Of a stretch of DNA of 64,000 bases, positions 1 through 10,060 are shown one piece after another. A program made the position numbers and the translations under genes. Within the stretch, counting starts at the first letter, position 1. Every line of letters begins with the position of its first letter. The notes under the pieces are model-generated. The model saw nothing but the letters and a program-made list of their open reading frames with translations. It was not told the DNA's origin and made no database searches. This DNA is from Pelodera strongyloides (Eukaryota > Nematoda > Chromadorea > Rhabditida > Rhabditidae). The stretch lies in assembly GCA_036852015.1 (NCBI GenBank), contig JAANDG010000061.1, forward strand, positions 342,535 to 406,534, read 5' to 3'.

Positions 1-2058
1 AAACCTGAATTTGCCACACGGTTTTCGTCCAGAAAACCCTGTGGCAAGATGTATTTCAGTTTAAACTGCATTTGCCACACGGTTTTCGTCCAGAAAACCA
101 TGTGGCAAGATGTATTTCAGTTTAAACTGCATTTGCCACACGGTTTTCGTCCAGAAAACCCTGTGGCAAGGTCTATTTCAGTTTAAACTGTATTTGCCAC
201 ACTGTTTTCGTCCAGAAAACCCTGTGCAAGGTTTTTCAGTTTAACCAGCCCACGTTTTCGTCCAAACCATGTGGCAAGATGTATTTCATTAAACTGAATT
301 TGCCACACTGCTTTCGTCCAGAAAAAACCCTGTGGCAAGGTCTATTTCAGTTTAACTGAATTTGCCACACGGTTTTCGTCCAGAAAACCATGTGGCAAGA
401 TGTATTTCAGTTTAAAAACTGAATTTGCCACACTGTTTTCGTCAGAAAAACCCTGTGGCCAGTTATTTCAGTTTAAACTGTATTTGCCACACTGTTTTCG
501 TCCAGAAACCCTGTGGCAAGGTCTATTTCAGTTTAAACTGATTTTGCCAACAGGTTTTTCGTCTAGAAAACCATGTGGCAAGTGTATTTCAGTTTAAACT
601 GAATGCTTTCGTCCAGAAACCCTGTGGCAAGGTCTATTTCATTTAAAATGAATTTGCCAACGGTTTTCGTCGAAAACCCTGTTGTATTTCAGTTTAAACT
701 GAATTTGCCACACTGCTTTCGTCCAGAAAACCCTGTGGCAAGGTTATTCAGTTTAAACTGAATTTGCCACACTGTTTTCGTCCAAAAACCCTTGGCAAGG
801 TCTATTTCAGTTTAAACTGTATTTGCCACCTGTTTTCGTCCAGAAAACCCTGTTGCATTTGCCAGTGGCAAATGTTTTAAAACTGAATTTGCCACACTGC
901 TTTCGTCAAACCCTGTTTTTTGCCACACTGTTTTCGTCCAGAAAACCCTGTGGCAAGGTCTATTTCAGTTTAAACTGTATTTGCCACACTGTTTTCGTCC
1001 AGAAACCCTGTGGCAAGTTGTTTTCGTTTAAACCTGAATTGCCACACGGTTTTCGTCCAGAAAAACCCTGTGGCAAGATGTATTTCAGTTTAAATTGCAT
1101 TTGCCACACGGTTTTCGTCCAGAAAACCATGTGGCAAGATGTATTTCAGTTTAACTGATTTGCCACACGGTTTTCGTCCAAAAACCCTGTGGCAAGGTCT
1201 ATTTCAGTTTAAACTGTATTTGCCACACTGTTTTCGTCCATAAAACCCTGAAGGTCTATTTCAGTTTAAACTGTTTGCCACACGGTTTTCGTCAAAAACC
1301 ATGTGGAAGATGTATTTCAGTTAAACTGAATTTGCCACACTGCTTTCGTCCAGAAAACCCTGTGGCAAGTCTATTTCAGTTTTGAATTTGCCAACCTGAA
1401 TGTGTATTCCCACACTGCTTTTCCAGAAAACCCTGTGGCAAGATGATTTCAGTTTAAACTGAATTTGCCACACTGTTTTCCAGAAAACCTGTGGCAAGGT
1501 CTATTCAGTTTAACTGTAATTGCCACACTGTTTTCCAGAAAACCCTGTGGCAAGTTTAAACTGAATTTGCTGGTTTTCTGTTAAAGTTTTTCTGAATTTG
1601 CCACACTGTTTTTCGTCCAGAAACCCTGTGGCAGGTCTATTTCAGTTTAAACTGCATTTGCCACACGGTTTTCGTCCACAAAACCATGTGGCAAGATGTA
1701 TTTCAGTTTAAACTGCATTTGCCACACGGTTTTCGTCCAGAAAACCCTGTGGCAAGTTATTTCAGTTTAAACTGTATTTGCCACACTGTTTTCGTCCAGA
1801 AAACCCTGTTGAATTTGCCACACTGTTTTCGTCTAGAAACCCCTGTTGAATTTGCCACACTGTTTTCGTCTAGAAAACCCTGTTGAATTTGCCTCAGTGT
1901 TTTCGTCTAGAAACCCCTGTTGAATTTGCCACACTGTTTTCGTCTAGAAAACCCTGTTGAATTTGCCACACTGCTTTCGTCTAGAAAACCCTGTTGTATT
2001 TGCCACACTGTTTTCGTCTAGAAAACCCTCTTGAATTTGCCTCACTGTTTTCGTCTAG
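1..2058. repeat. Satellite/minisatellite of about 61-bp palindromic monomers
   Basis: Tandem array starting at the window edge, so its left end is not seen. The monomer of about 61 bp holds a long dyad, TGCCACA-GGTTTTC then GAAAACC-TGTGGCA around a GTCCA loop, followed by a second palindrome, TTCAGTTTAAACTGAA. Copies carry many small deletions. From about 1800 the array switches to a 37-38 bp variant with GTCTAG in the loop that has lost the second palindrome. Apparent reading frames here simply translate the repeat and are not genes. The array ends near 2058 in unrelated sequence. Confidence 0.95.
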
Positions 2059-2560
2059 CGGCGCGGCAAGTGCGTCACCCACCACTTGTGCTCTATGCAA
2101 ATTGTAAATCTTTCGGGCCACTGAAGAAAGTTGCCTCGCAAACGCCTATGTTTTCACGATTTGCCTCGACAATGCCGAGGAAAAAGCACCCCGAAAATGC
2201 TCAGGTAGCGCCCCGAAAACGCCTAGGTGGTGTCCAAATGACTACGCGCATACTTTTTAAATTTGTACGGATACATACAGTTATACTTTTGTTATAGGCG
2301 AAGCCTTCGTGATGCCCATACAGGGTCCCTTTTCGAGTTCCGTGAGTTATTTTCCTTTTCACAAGTAATTAGATAATTAGATAACTAGTTGTATCTCTGT
2401 TATGCCACGTTGCGGTGTTGACGTACTCTACTAAGATTTCTTTTGTGCGTACTTTCTTCTCTTTAGTACTCTTCCGCATTCCCAGAAATGAGAAACTTTT
2501 TTTTTCGGTTCTTGACGAATTGAGCGGTGTGTGAGTGTTGAAACCAACTTTTCTTTGAAG
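2059..2560. other. Region between satellite and B-box gene, no exon resolved
   Basis: Unique-looking sequence. It probably holds the missing 5' exon(s) of the B-box gene: there is a possible acceptor (TTCTCTTTAG near 2464) and a strong donor (GTGAGT near 2531), but no reading frame between them fits the downstream phase, so no exon is called. Confidence 0.4.
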
Positions 2561-4319
2561 TTAAGTGATAGAAGAGAAATCCTAAAGCTCCAAGACGGCA
2601 AAAAGCTTCCAATTTGTAGTGCTCATGTTAGTGGCGACTTCTTTATTTTAGGGTGGTGCAGCTTTCGGTACTTATCATGATCCATATCGCGTTGTCGAGC
2701 AACGACAACCACCAAGCAAGGTAAACAGTGGGACACAAGTGACCCCGACAACTGTCAGTGTTGCTACAGAAACAGCTTGCGCCGAGCTATTCGCTCCTCC
2801 GGCCCCTGCCCTTTCCGAAGAAATGACCAAGTTAATTGCTGAAGTGAAAGTCGGAGAAGATAAACTAGCTTTAGTGCCCACGTCTATTAGGTGAGTTCTG
2901 TTGAATACTCTATTGATTGATCTTATGACAGTGACCGTATGATGTATACACAATGCCGGGAATTGCCTCCCGAGCATTACCGTGTTAGGTTAGAGATAAA
3001 GAGAAAACTGTCCGGGTAGGACTCTACCGTGTTTTTAGGCTTGCGGTGTACATCCATAAAGTGCTAATTACACTCGGCAAAACTTTTGTTTGGTTGGAGC
3101 ATAAACTTCTGTTTATTATCATATACAGTTCGCTTCTATTACTAGGGTCTAAACGTAGGTCGAACATACCATTATCCCACTCTGCAGGCGTAACTTTTAC
3201 GAAACGTCAGTAATCAGAGGCTCTCGGTATCGAAGTGGTCGTGGAATGGAGTTATAGAGTTGTGATTTAGATGCGATTGTGGTCGCGATGATCTTCTTTC
3301 CAATATGTTCGACTGCTTCACTTGTTCCGAGTACGGTCTCTGTTCGATGTGTACCTTGAAGGGCCATAGAATGCACGAGTTCCGCGAGTCCAAGCCCAAT
3401 GTCATCCATAACGTGGTGAAAGACTGCTCCGACGGGAGCTTCGACCAACTGACCATTTGGGCACGAGATATCAAAGTTTTGCTGGAAACGGTATGGTCAA
3501 ATTGGGCTATTTATTTTCGAAATATTTTCAGAATTACGTGATTATGTGCGCATAAAAACACTAGGCTAAAAACGCGTTTAATTACCCAAGTTTGAGGTGA
3601 TTTTCCTGAAGATGGCGTAAAGCCGAAACGTTGGAAATTAATGGACTAAACACACTTTGTTTTCTTTTGGTTGGAATTACAAACTCACCACAACACTGAA
3701 TTATCATTTATTAATGGTGACATATCTAAGTATCCATAGATTACTGCAACCCTCATTTTGAATCTTTCATTAAGTGGTTGAGCGATTTGTGGCTTGGTTG
3801 CTGATCTAACTATAACTATTAATCAAGGGTCTGTCCCTGATTCGCTAGTTTTCTAGGGCGGTGAATCGTACAGTGAACTTTGCGTTCTTCTCGGCTCCGC
3901 CTTCAAAAATGCCTCAGAAAATGGGAATACTCGGTGTGTTGAGGAGCTGATGGCCGCTTGTGATGTGAATATTCTTCAAGATGACGTCGTGAACATGATG
4001 GAGGCAATTGTCAAGGTTTGTATGTATTGTGTTTCTTACTGTAACAAGTGGCATTGGCAAATAAGTGTTATAGCGTATGTGACTTGATTGAATATTTCGG
4101 AAGTATTCCCGAGTTTTTCCTTCATATGTGGAGACATTGCTTCACTGTAAAATCCGCAAAAAAAATCCCAAAACTCGAAGTTTTATCTCAATACACTTCG
4201 ATGAGTTACCGTAACCGGATAAGATAAACGGTGTTACGCTTCGATGCTTTCAGATGATTGAATCGGTGAAGAAGTTCTGTGAAAATTTGAAGCGGCATTG
4301 TCAAAGTGGTCAGGATTAA
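2561..4319 (+). CDS. B-box zinc-finger protein, 3' exons (5' end not found)
   Basis: Exons 2652-2890, 3271-3490, 3857-4015 and 4254-4319 (stop TAA) join in phase (2/1, 0/0, 0/0). A further tentative exon at 2561-2626 would leave an intron of only 25 bases. The first firm exon encodes a Pro/Ala-rich linker. The second encodes a zinc-binding module, starting CDCGRDD, then FDCFTC, LCSMC and GHRMHEF, which fits the Cys/His spacing of a B-box. The last exons encode a short helical tail ending HCQSGQD. B-box domains act in TRIM-type proteins as protein-interaction or ubiquitin-ligase accessory modules. No RING is visible, so ligase activity is not claimed. The intron 3491-3856 carries an SL1 copy and a hammerhead-like motif. 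Confidence 0.72.
3576..3596 (+). other. Copy of nematode SL1 spliced-leader sequence
   Basis: Twenty-one consecutive bases, beginning GTTTAATTACCC and ending TTTGAG, equal SL1 without its first G. The following bases (GTGATTTTCC) are unlike an SL RNA gene, which would continue GTAAACATT. It is therefore not a functional SL RNA gene. It looks like the 5' leader of a trans-spliced transcript that was copied back into the genome, inside an intron of the B-box gene. Confidence 0.8.
3606..3629 (+). ncRNA. Hammerhead ribozyme-like core (degenerate)
   Basis: CTGAAGA, then GGC-GTAAA-GCC hairpin, then GAAAC reproduces the CUGANGA / stem II / GAAA core of hammerhead ribozymes. Such cores are found in Penelope-like elements and related retroelements. 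I could not find a convincing stem I with a cleavage site upstream, so activity is doubtful. It lies 10 bases after the SL1 copy. Confidence 0.4.
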
Positions 4320-4799
4320 TTCGAACAATAAGCACCCAGGAGCGTCCTTGAGTACCCGTGTGGGTAAAAAGTTACCCGACTTACGTATTCCCGATAATGA
4401 CTGATTCCCTTGTTTACATTGAACTGCACTGCATCGTTGTGTTGAGTACGTGGTTGATATAGTTTTGTATCATAAAGGATCTATATTACCTCACAGTATT
4501 TTTTTTATTATAAAATTGATCTCAATTTTTACATATCGTATCGGTAGTGTTTTTCTGCTTGCGGCTTCGTTACTTTAAATTCTCATAAGTCTATCAGTCG
4601 ATTAGTTTTTTTATGATGAGTTTGCTTCATGGTTATATAATCTGCCTTTGTATTTACACATGTATTTGCACTCCAAGTTTTTAAATTACAGTTTTGCTAC
4701 ATTGTTCTTTATATTTGATGTCACATGTCGTGTTCATTTTGCAAATAATTTTCATGCTTTAGATAGTTTAGCTCGTCGTCTGAGATTACACGGTTTATT
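4320..4799. other. Intergenic, AT-rich
   Basis: Downstream of the B-box gene stop. T-rich, with no exon, RNA gene or repeat recognised. Confidence 0.5.
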
Positions 4800-4936
4800 C
4801 AGAGTGTTTTTTTTCAAGAGGTTTTCAAAACAGTGTGGGGAGATCTCGCCACAAGGTTTTCATCCATAACACAGCGTGCGGAGATGTATTTCGGTTGAAA
4901 ACTGATTTCGCCACAATGTTTTCATCGAGAAAACAG
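4800..4936. repeat. Diverged outlier copies of the left-end satellite
   Basis: Two to three degenerate monomers matching the 1-2058 satellite (GCCACAAGGTTTTCATCC, GATGTATTTCGGTTGAAAAC, GCCACAATGTTTTCATC), lying about 2.8 kb beyond the main array on the far side of the B-box gene. They follow the same order of motifs but have many substitutions, suggesting older copies. Confidence 0.75.
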
Positions 4937-5439
4937 TTGCTACAAACAACTACAAACAACTACGAAAATTACAACTACAAAAATTCAATTACTATAAGTT
5001 GTTTTAATTTTATTTCAATAAATCCTTTGTTAGACCGATAGCGTTTTGTGTATTCTCTTTCGATGGTGATAAGGAAAAATATGTATGAAAGGCTTTCGTT
5101 GCGGACATATAAACAAACAAAATCATAAACAAACACTTCTCCAGTAAGAAGATTAGAAAGGGTGTACTGTACACGATGTTATTGTTGATGACAAAATATT
5201 TTCACAATCTTTATTCACAACATTTGAAATATTTACAAAATCCAAACAGCACACACGGATACACAAAATGGTGGGATGAAAATGGCTAGAGAATGGAAAG
5301 TTTTCGTTGAATTAGTTATGGATAACCTTTATTGGAGCCTCTATTCTGCCATATCTTATTATATAAAGGAGAGGAGTTAACTTTTTTGTTTGAAGCCGCT
5401 TGTGAACGCAACGAAAAGTTGAATATCTAAAGGCTATAA
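4937..5439. other. Intergenic, AT-rich
   Basis: Starts with short ACAAACAACTAC-type repeats. Nothing else recognised. Confidence 0.5.
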
Positions 5440-5612
5440 AAGGAGAGCCGGAGCCCCGACTTGAGCAAGCAAAATTCGAATTTTATTTCATGATTTTTCA
5501 AGATACGTTGCAAACGTTTCATAAGTGTGCTCACTGATGTTTCTGTATTTAAGACTTCGAATGTCGCCTCAGGCGGCGATAGACGTCTGGTAGTGAATAT
5601 AAGAGTAGGCAC
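5440..5612. repeat. Dispersed repeat with CCAGACGGC / GCCGTCTGG end
   Basis: This stretch matches, in reverse orientation, 13770-13920: shared blocks include the GCCTCAGGCGGCGAT motif, GCAAACGTTTCA and TCATGATTTTTCAAG. Shorter pieces of the same end lie at about 7130-7170 and 13545-13590. It is probably the end of a mobile element. It directly abuts the stop codon of the minus-strand gene at 5613. Confidence 0.65.
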
Positions 5613-6178
5613 CTAATTTGTGTTATCCAGCCTTCTACCACGAGTTCGAACAATCGCCTCATATATCAATGAGGCAAAAAAATGACAATTGCTTTGGAAT
5701 ACGTGGTAGGTGTTATTGAGTTCTCCCCTATTCAGAATCCACCCAGCACAGTTGTAAATGCTTTCACCATGACGCTGAAGGTTGCTACCTGATCGTCCTT
5801 CCGGCTTAGTTGAATTGGCCCTGCGTTCCCCGCCGATCAACTTCTTCACGTCGTCAAGTCTTTTCGCACGTTGCACATAAATTGCATCGGATCGCTTCTC
5901 AATAGTCCAGTTACCAATTGGTGGATTCCACAACTGTAAATTCATGCCAGTCCCCAAACAAACCAGTTAAACCAGCAAGAGCGTGCTTCCAAATTTCCGC
6001 ATTCAATATTTTCTCTCTTTTGAATTGCGCAAAATGGGCCAACACTTGTGGATCTCTTAGTGTTGTTCTTTCGTGTGTATCGTTTTCGTTGTAGTGCACG
6101 AATACTAGAGTGTTCGTCCATCGTCCGCCTATGCTGCCACTGCTATTGCTGCTGCTGCTGAAAAAGTTGCACTTCACT
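5613..6178 (-). pseudogene. Papain-like-fold (LRAT/PPPDE-like) protein, frameshifted
   Basis: Read on the minus strand. The exon opens at a splice acceptor (CTTCAG before 6178), so an upstream exon is expected but not found. The first part encodes a Ser-rich start, then FVHYNENDTHERTT and GDWHEFTVVESTN. The frame then breaks at an AATTGG near 5917 and continues one base out of register with NWTIEKRSDAIYVQR, a charged linker, and FQSNCHFFASLIYEAIV before the stop at 5613. A His in a WHEFTVVE strand followed by an NC motif at the start of a helix is the pattern of permuted papain folds such as LRAT, H-rev107 and PPPDE proteins. That is inference from motif order only. One inserted base explains the break, so this is either a recent pseudogene or an assembly error. 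Confidence 0.5.
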
Positions 6179-6190
6179 GAAGAAAATTGA

Positions 6191-6325
6191 CAGGGCCCGA
6201 AAACTGGGCCGCCTATCCGGTCAAGAGCGCCGTATTTAGGACACCCTGCACCCGTGCGCGGCCTAGAACAGGCCCAGAGCTGGGGCCGCCAAGCAGGGGC
6301 CCTTTTTGTAGGCCGCCCTTTCGCA
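6191..6325. repeat. GGGCC/GGCCGCC-rich repeat fragment
   Basis: GC-rich island of repeated GGGCC and GGCCGCC words with partial inverted arrangement. Similar-looking islands occur at 14990-15255 and 56128-56240. Probably a mobile-element fragment. Confidence 0.5.
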
Positions 6326-6571
6326 TTGGTTTCGTGTTGTTGCTACTGCGGAAAGACAAATTTTAATAACTGGGAGATGCGCACAAAAGCCGACACATAA
6401 TATAAAGTTTGTGAGATCACATTAGAGGGAGATAAGGACACAAAGTAATATTTTTGGGACTTTGACCCAGTGTAACCGGGTTTGTAGTGCTCGGCCAAAA
6501 TACGTTGTTGGTCAAGGTCCCAAAAATCTACTGATGTTTTTAAAGGGTCAGGCTCTCGAGATGAACAATAT

Positions 6572-7125
6572 TTTTATACCTTGATATAATATTCCTATCT
6601 TCCATACGAGTTTACACATGGGAATGTCATTGTTTAGGTACAGCAATTAGAATCAGCAATTACATTGTCTTTTGCATATTAAGGCGGAAGCTGTATGTCT
6701 ACATTAAGTTATATGCAAATCAAAGCATTGTGCTAGTATTATAATGGGGTCTCGATGTATGGCAAAATTTGCAGATTTTTGCTTCCAAGTATGGCTTTAA
6801 TTACCGTAGATTGGCACTACACGAGAACAACTACAGACCGCCAAAAAATGGTCCCGCGGCGGTAGCCACAGGACCATTTTTTCGATCGTGCATAAACTGT
6901 GCATTTTCGCCTCCTCTAGTATTATCAATGGTGCATTTTCTAACTTTCAAAGGTGTATGCACAATCGTACACGAGATGCACATTTGATACTTGGAAGCAA
7001 AATGCGCTGTTTTTGCCATACGAGTTCCGAACAATATAATTGCCGTGTCTAATAGCTATATCTACAAAATGGCGTTCCCATGTGTAAACTCGTATGGAGA
7101 ATAGGAAGGAATATTATATTAAAGT
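6572..7125. mobile_element. Inner inverted-repeat element
   Basis: Left end (GATATAATATTCCTATCTTC, then CATACGAGTTTACACATGGG) and right end (7074-7125) are inverted copies of about 50 bp. It contains the 6743-7024 element, so it was probably invaded by it. Confidence 0.7.
6743..7024. mobile_element. Palindromic MITE, TATGGGGTCTCGATG family (right end degraded)
   Basis: Long-palindrome element sharing its arms with 34104-34397: GGGGTCTCGATGTATGGC end, CTTCCAAGTATGG, and an internal hairpin around GGTCCCGCGGCGG. The right terminal repeat has decayed beyond TTTTGCCATACGAG. Confidence 0.75.
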
Positions 7126-7929
7126 ATAAAATTACCAGACGGCTGCGCCGCCTGATGCGACCTTCTAGTACATTTTTACTTCATACATACGTGAAACGTG
7201 GATTCAAAAGTGATTAAAAAATTAGCATATACTAAAATCCTCGCTTTATTGCTTCTTTTGTTGCTCTAGATTTGCATGCTACTCTTTGTATTTTAATCGA
7301 AGTACTTTGAGCGCCGCCGACGCACCCGAACGATATACCACACACATTCCGTATATGCAGCCTTTTTTGGACTTTTGTGAGAGGGGCGCTCGGGGCTAAT
7401 TATACAATGCACAGCATTGCCGCATTGCCACATTGCCGCATAGTGACCGCAAAACTTGCCGCACGCCTAGGAACACCGCAAAAAGAGAAAAAACACCGCA
7501 AAGAACAGCAGGGTGACAGCACGGTAACCGCAGAAAGTTTTCGTGCACCGCACGGTGACCGCAAGAATAGGATGTATGCCGCATGGTTGCCGCAAAAAAT
7601 GTGGTGCAGCACTTCTATATACGCACACGTTTTTTTATGGCAAACCTTTTAAAGCGAATATGTAAGCTGTCAAAACGCGTAAATCTTACTTTAAACTAGC
7701 ATTTCCACCCCAGACGTGTATTTAAATAGATGGCTCAATGTGAAATTCTAATATTCGAGTTTGCATGCTGAATAATGATTCGTCGAAAACCGTCACCAAC
7801 TGGTCATCTCTCACAACAAGCCACCAAAATGTTTATTTCGGTGAAAGCAACCATTTTTGACGGGCCAGCGATGATTGCTTTTTTTCTGTGACTTCCTGGG
7901 TATTCAGATATCCAGATACTTATCACTTC

Positions 7930-8140
7930 CCAAACCGTGTGCAGATAAGGGCATGAAGAGAGACGCCGAGGGCAGGGTTACGGGGGTACATCCTGGACTA
8001 GAGCCAAACCGCCAACGGCACCCTGGATCAAAGCATTTGGCATTGATCCAAGGCGTTGTTTGGCTCTCGTCCAGGATGTACAACGGCATCCCTACCCTCT
8101 ACGTCTCCCTTCTGACCCCTATCTGCACACGCTAGTGGTG
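7930..8140. repeat. Internal palindrome of the large inverted-repeat element
   Basis: TGTGCAGATAAGGGCATGAA, GGATCAAAGCATTTGGC and companion blocks are mirrored around about 8040 (ATTGATCCAAGG through CCCTATCTGCACACG), giving an imperfect hairpin of about 100 bp per arm. Confidence 0.75.
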
Positions 8141-8439
8141 GTGATAATCGTGGATATCTGAATCTATATCACCTAATGTGATCTCTCAAGGGGGAAATCA
8201 TAGATACACGTAACGTTTCTAGTGGAAAACATGTTGAAAATGCAGAACAGAAGGTATTAGAGGAAAAAAAGGATCGTAAAGTGATGAACGAAAGAAGCTT
8301 CATCTTCACGGCCACGGAAAAAAGAAATAATTGCAGAAACCACAGAAAAACCGTCGCTGGCTCGTCAGAAAATGGTTTTTGCCCAAAAACCATTGTGTGA
8401 CCAGTTGATGATCGTTTTCGATGAAAATTTGTCAGTTGT

Positions 8440-8580
8440 CCGGGGTATTCCACACACAGATGCCCAGGGTATTCCACGATTGCCCAGGGTATTCCATGGT
8501 TGCCCAGGGTATTCCATGATTGCCAAGGGTATGCCGGTATGCGACGGTTGCCCAGTGTATTTCACAGTTGCATGGGCATG
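8440..8580. repeat. Short tandem repeat, TTGCCCAGGGTATTCCATGG unit
   Basis: About six copies of a roughly 20-bp unit (TGCCCAGGGTATTCCA with variants), inside the inverted-repeat element. Confidence 0.85.
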
Positions 8581-9206
8581 AAATACGTATCTTCTTGGTT
8601 GGTCCGCAATTGTTGTAACGAGTGATTGTTATTAAATGGTTGACAATTACGGGTTCCCTGCTTGATGAATTTGCTAACTTGCGCGTTTTGACATTGAGCC
8701 ACCTATTTAAATACACGTCTGGGGTGGAAATTCTAGTTTAAAGTCAGTATCGCGCGTTTTGACAGCTCACATATTCGCTTGAAAATGTTTGTAATAAAAA
8801 TACGTGTGCGTACATAGAAGTGCTGCCCCACATGTTTTTGCGGCAACCATGCGGCATACATCCTATTCTTGCGGTCACCGTGCGGTGCACGCAAACTTTT
8901 TGCGGTCATCGTGCGGTCACCGTGCTGTGCTTTGTGGTGTTTTGTCTTTTTTTGCGGTGTTCCTGGGCGTGCGGCAACTTTTGCGGTCACTGTGCGGCAA
9001 TGTGGCAATGCGGTGCATTGTACAATTAGCCGCGCTCGGGATGTGAGATGGCTCAATGCATGGGAACATGAACTACTGAACAAATCCTACTTCCTGAGCG
9101 TAACGCACATCATCCAAACACACAATCAATCAATCAAACAAACAAACAAAGCTCCCAACTTTTAAAGTATAAAAATATTGTTTATCTCGTGAGCCTGACC
9201 TTTTAA

Positions 9207-10060
9207 GGATACAAATAGAATGCCCCAATCTAGAATTATCAAAACAAAAGCTGGTACTGTGCAAGCTTTCCTGAATTGTGAATGCATTTTATTGATTAAG
9301 TAATTAATAAATATATTAGTAAAAGAGGAAAAAAACATACGAGCCCATCTGAGAGAGGTAAGGGAGCGGCCAACCCGGACAAGGAATAGTTTGGAGAACT
9401 CGATAAAAGGGTGAATCATTTCTTCTTGCACAACGTTATCACTTTTTTTGCCTTTCTTACATTTATGCTATCTATTTGAACAAACTGGGCGAACATTAGT
9501 GGGGCTAATATTTAATTTCAAAAACATCGGGAGTATGCCATGTTGCATCCATCGACAAAATATACACGACTACTATCGTTTTTGCACCAAAAATGAATTA
9601 TTACAAAAGTAATCTTGTAGCTCGAAAATACGGTAAATTTTAAGCACACTTGAAAACCCAATTATTTATAAGATAACCCCTCCACAAATGTTCGACTCTA
9701 GATCAAAAACGTATATCTAACTTTCTGATGTTTTATGATTATGCAAATAAAACCCTTTTATTTCTTACGAAAAGAGCCACATTGGTTAGCTGCTTCATTT
9801 CCGTTGATACAACGGTGGGTCTTGTCAGAGCCGATTGGTTGAATTTTAGATCGTTTTCTTAGCTTGATTTAAGTTCTTATGTCTAACGATAAGCGGTATT
9901 GTTTGATTCGCTTGATTCTTTATCTGAACGTTCATATACTTTACAAATATGCATAATTGGAAAGAAAACATAGATAGCGTAGAAACACAGAAATGTTGGA
10001 CGATAGCAATCGGAAGACGTTAAATTATTTATTTTTAAAATTAAGATTTTTAGATTCATA
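9207..10060. other. Intergenic, AT-rich
   Basis: Sequence between the composite element and the coiled-coil gene. No exon or repeat recognised. It presumably contains that gene's promoter; TTTTTAG at about 10046-10052, just before the start codon, could serve as a trans-splice acceptor. Confidence 0.45.

Larger units (their letters stand above)
7380..9046. mobile_element. Large inverted-repeat element with 360-bp arms
   Basis: Arms 7380-7745 and 8690-9046 are inverted copies with only scattered differences. Each arm is dense in ACCGCA/TGCGGT words (for example TGCCGCATGGTTGCCGCA). The middle holds another inverted repeat (about 7930-8140) and a short tandem array (about 8440-8580). Apparent reading frames across the arms are mirror-image translations of the same repeat and are not genes. 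Confidence 0.85.
6540..9206. mobile_element. Nested composite element bounded by TTAA and 45-bp inverted ends
   Basis: The two ends are inverted copies of about 45 bp: the left begins TTAAAGGGTCAGGCTC and continues into GAACAATATTTTTATA, and the right (9160-9206) is its reverse complement. Both abut TTAA. The terminal AGGGTCAGGC is shared with the smaller elements at 24493, 26897 and 59976. Inside lie at least three further inverted-repeat units, at 6572-7125, 6743-7024 and 7380-9046. No transposase reading frame is present, so it must be non-autonomous. TTAA flanks suggest, but do not prove, a piggyBac-type target. Confidence 0.7.

Noticed and set aside
400..1886. Open reading frames in the left-end array
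   Set aside because: They translate the satellite monomer repeatedly (FRPEKPCG-type peptides) and shift frame with each indel.
2675..2977. Minus-strand 100-codon frame
   Set aside because: It is antisense to the B-box gene exon 2652-2890, which has matching splice phases; the minus frame has no family match.
3576..3680. SL1 RNA gene
   Set aside because: Bases after the leader do not match the SL RNA body, and the first G is missing.
7377..9165. Several frames on both strands rich in Cys, His and Arg
   Set aside because: They are mirror translations of the two inverted arms and of the 20-bp tandem repeat.
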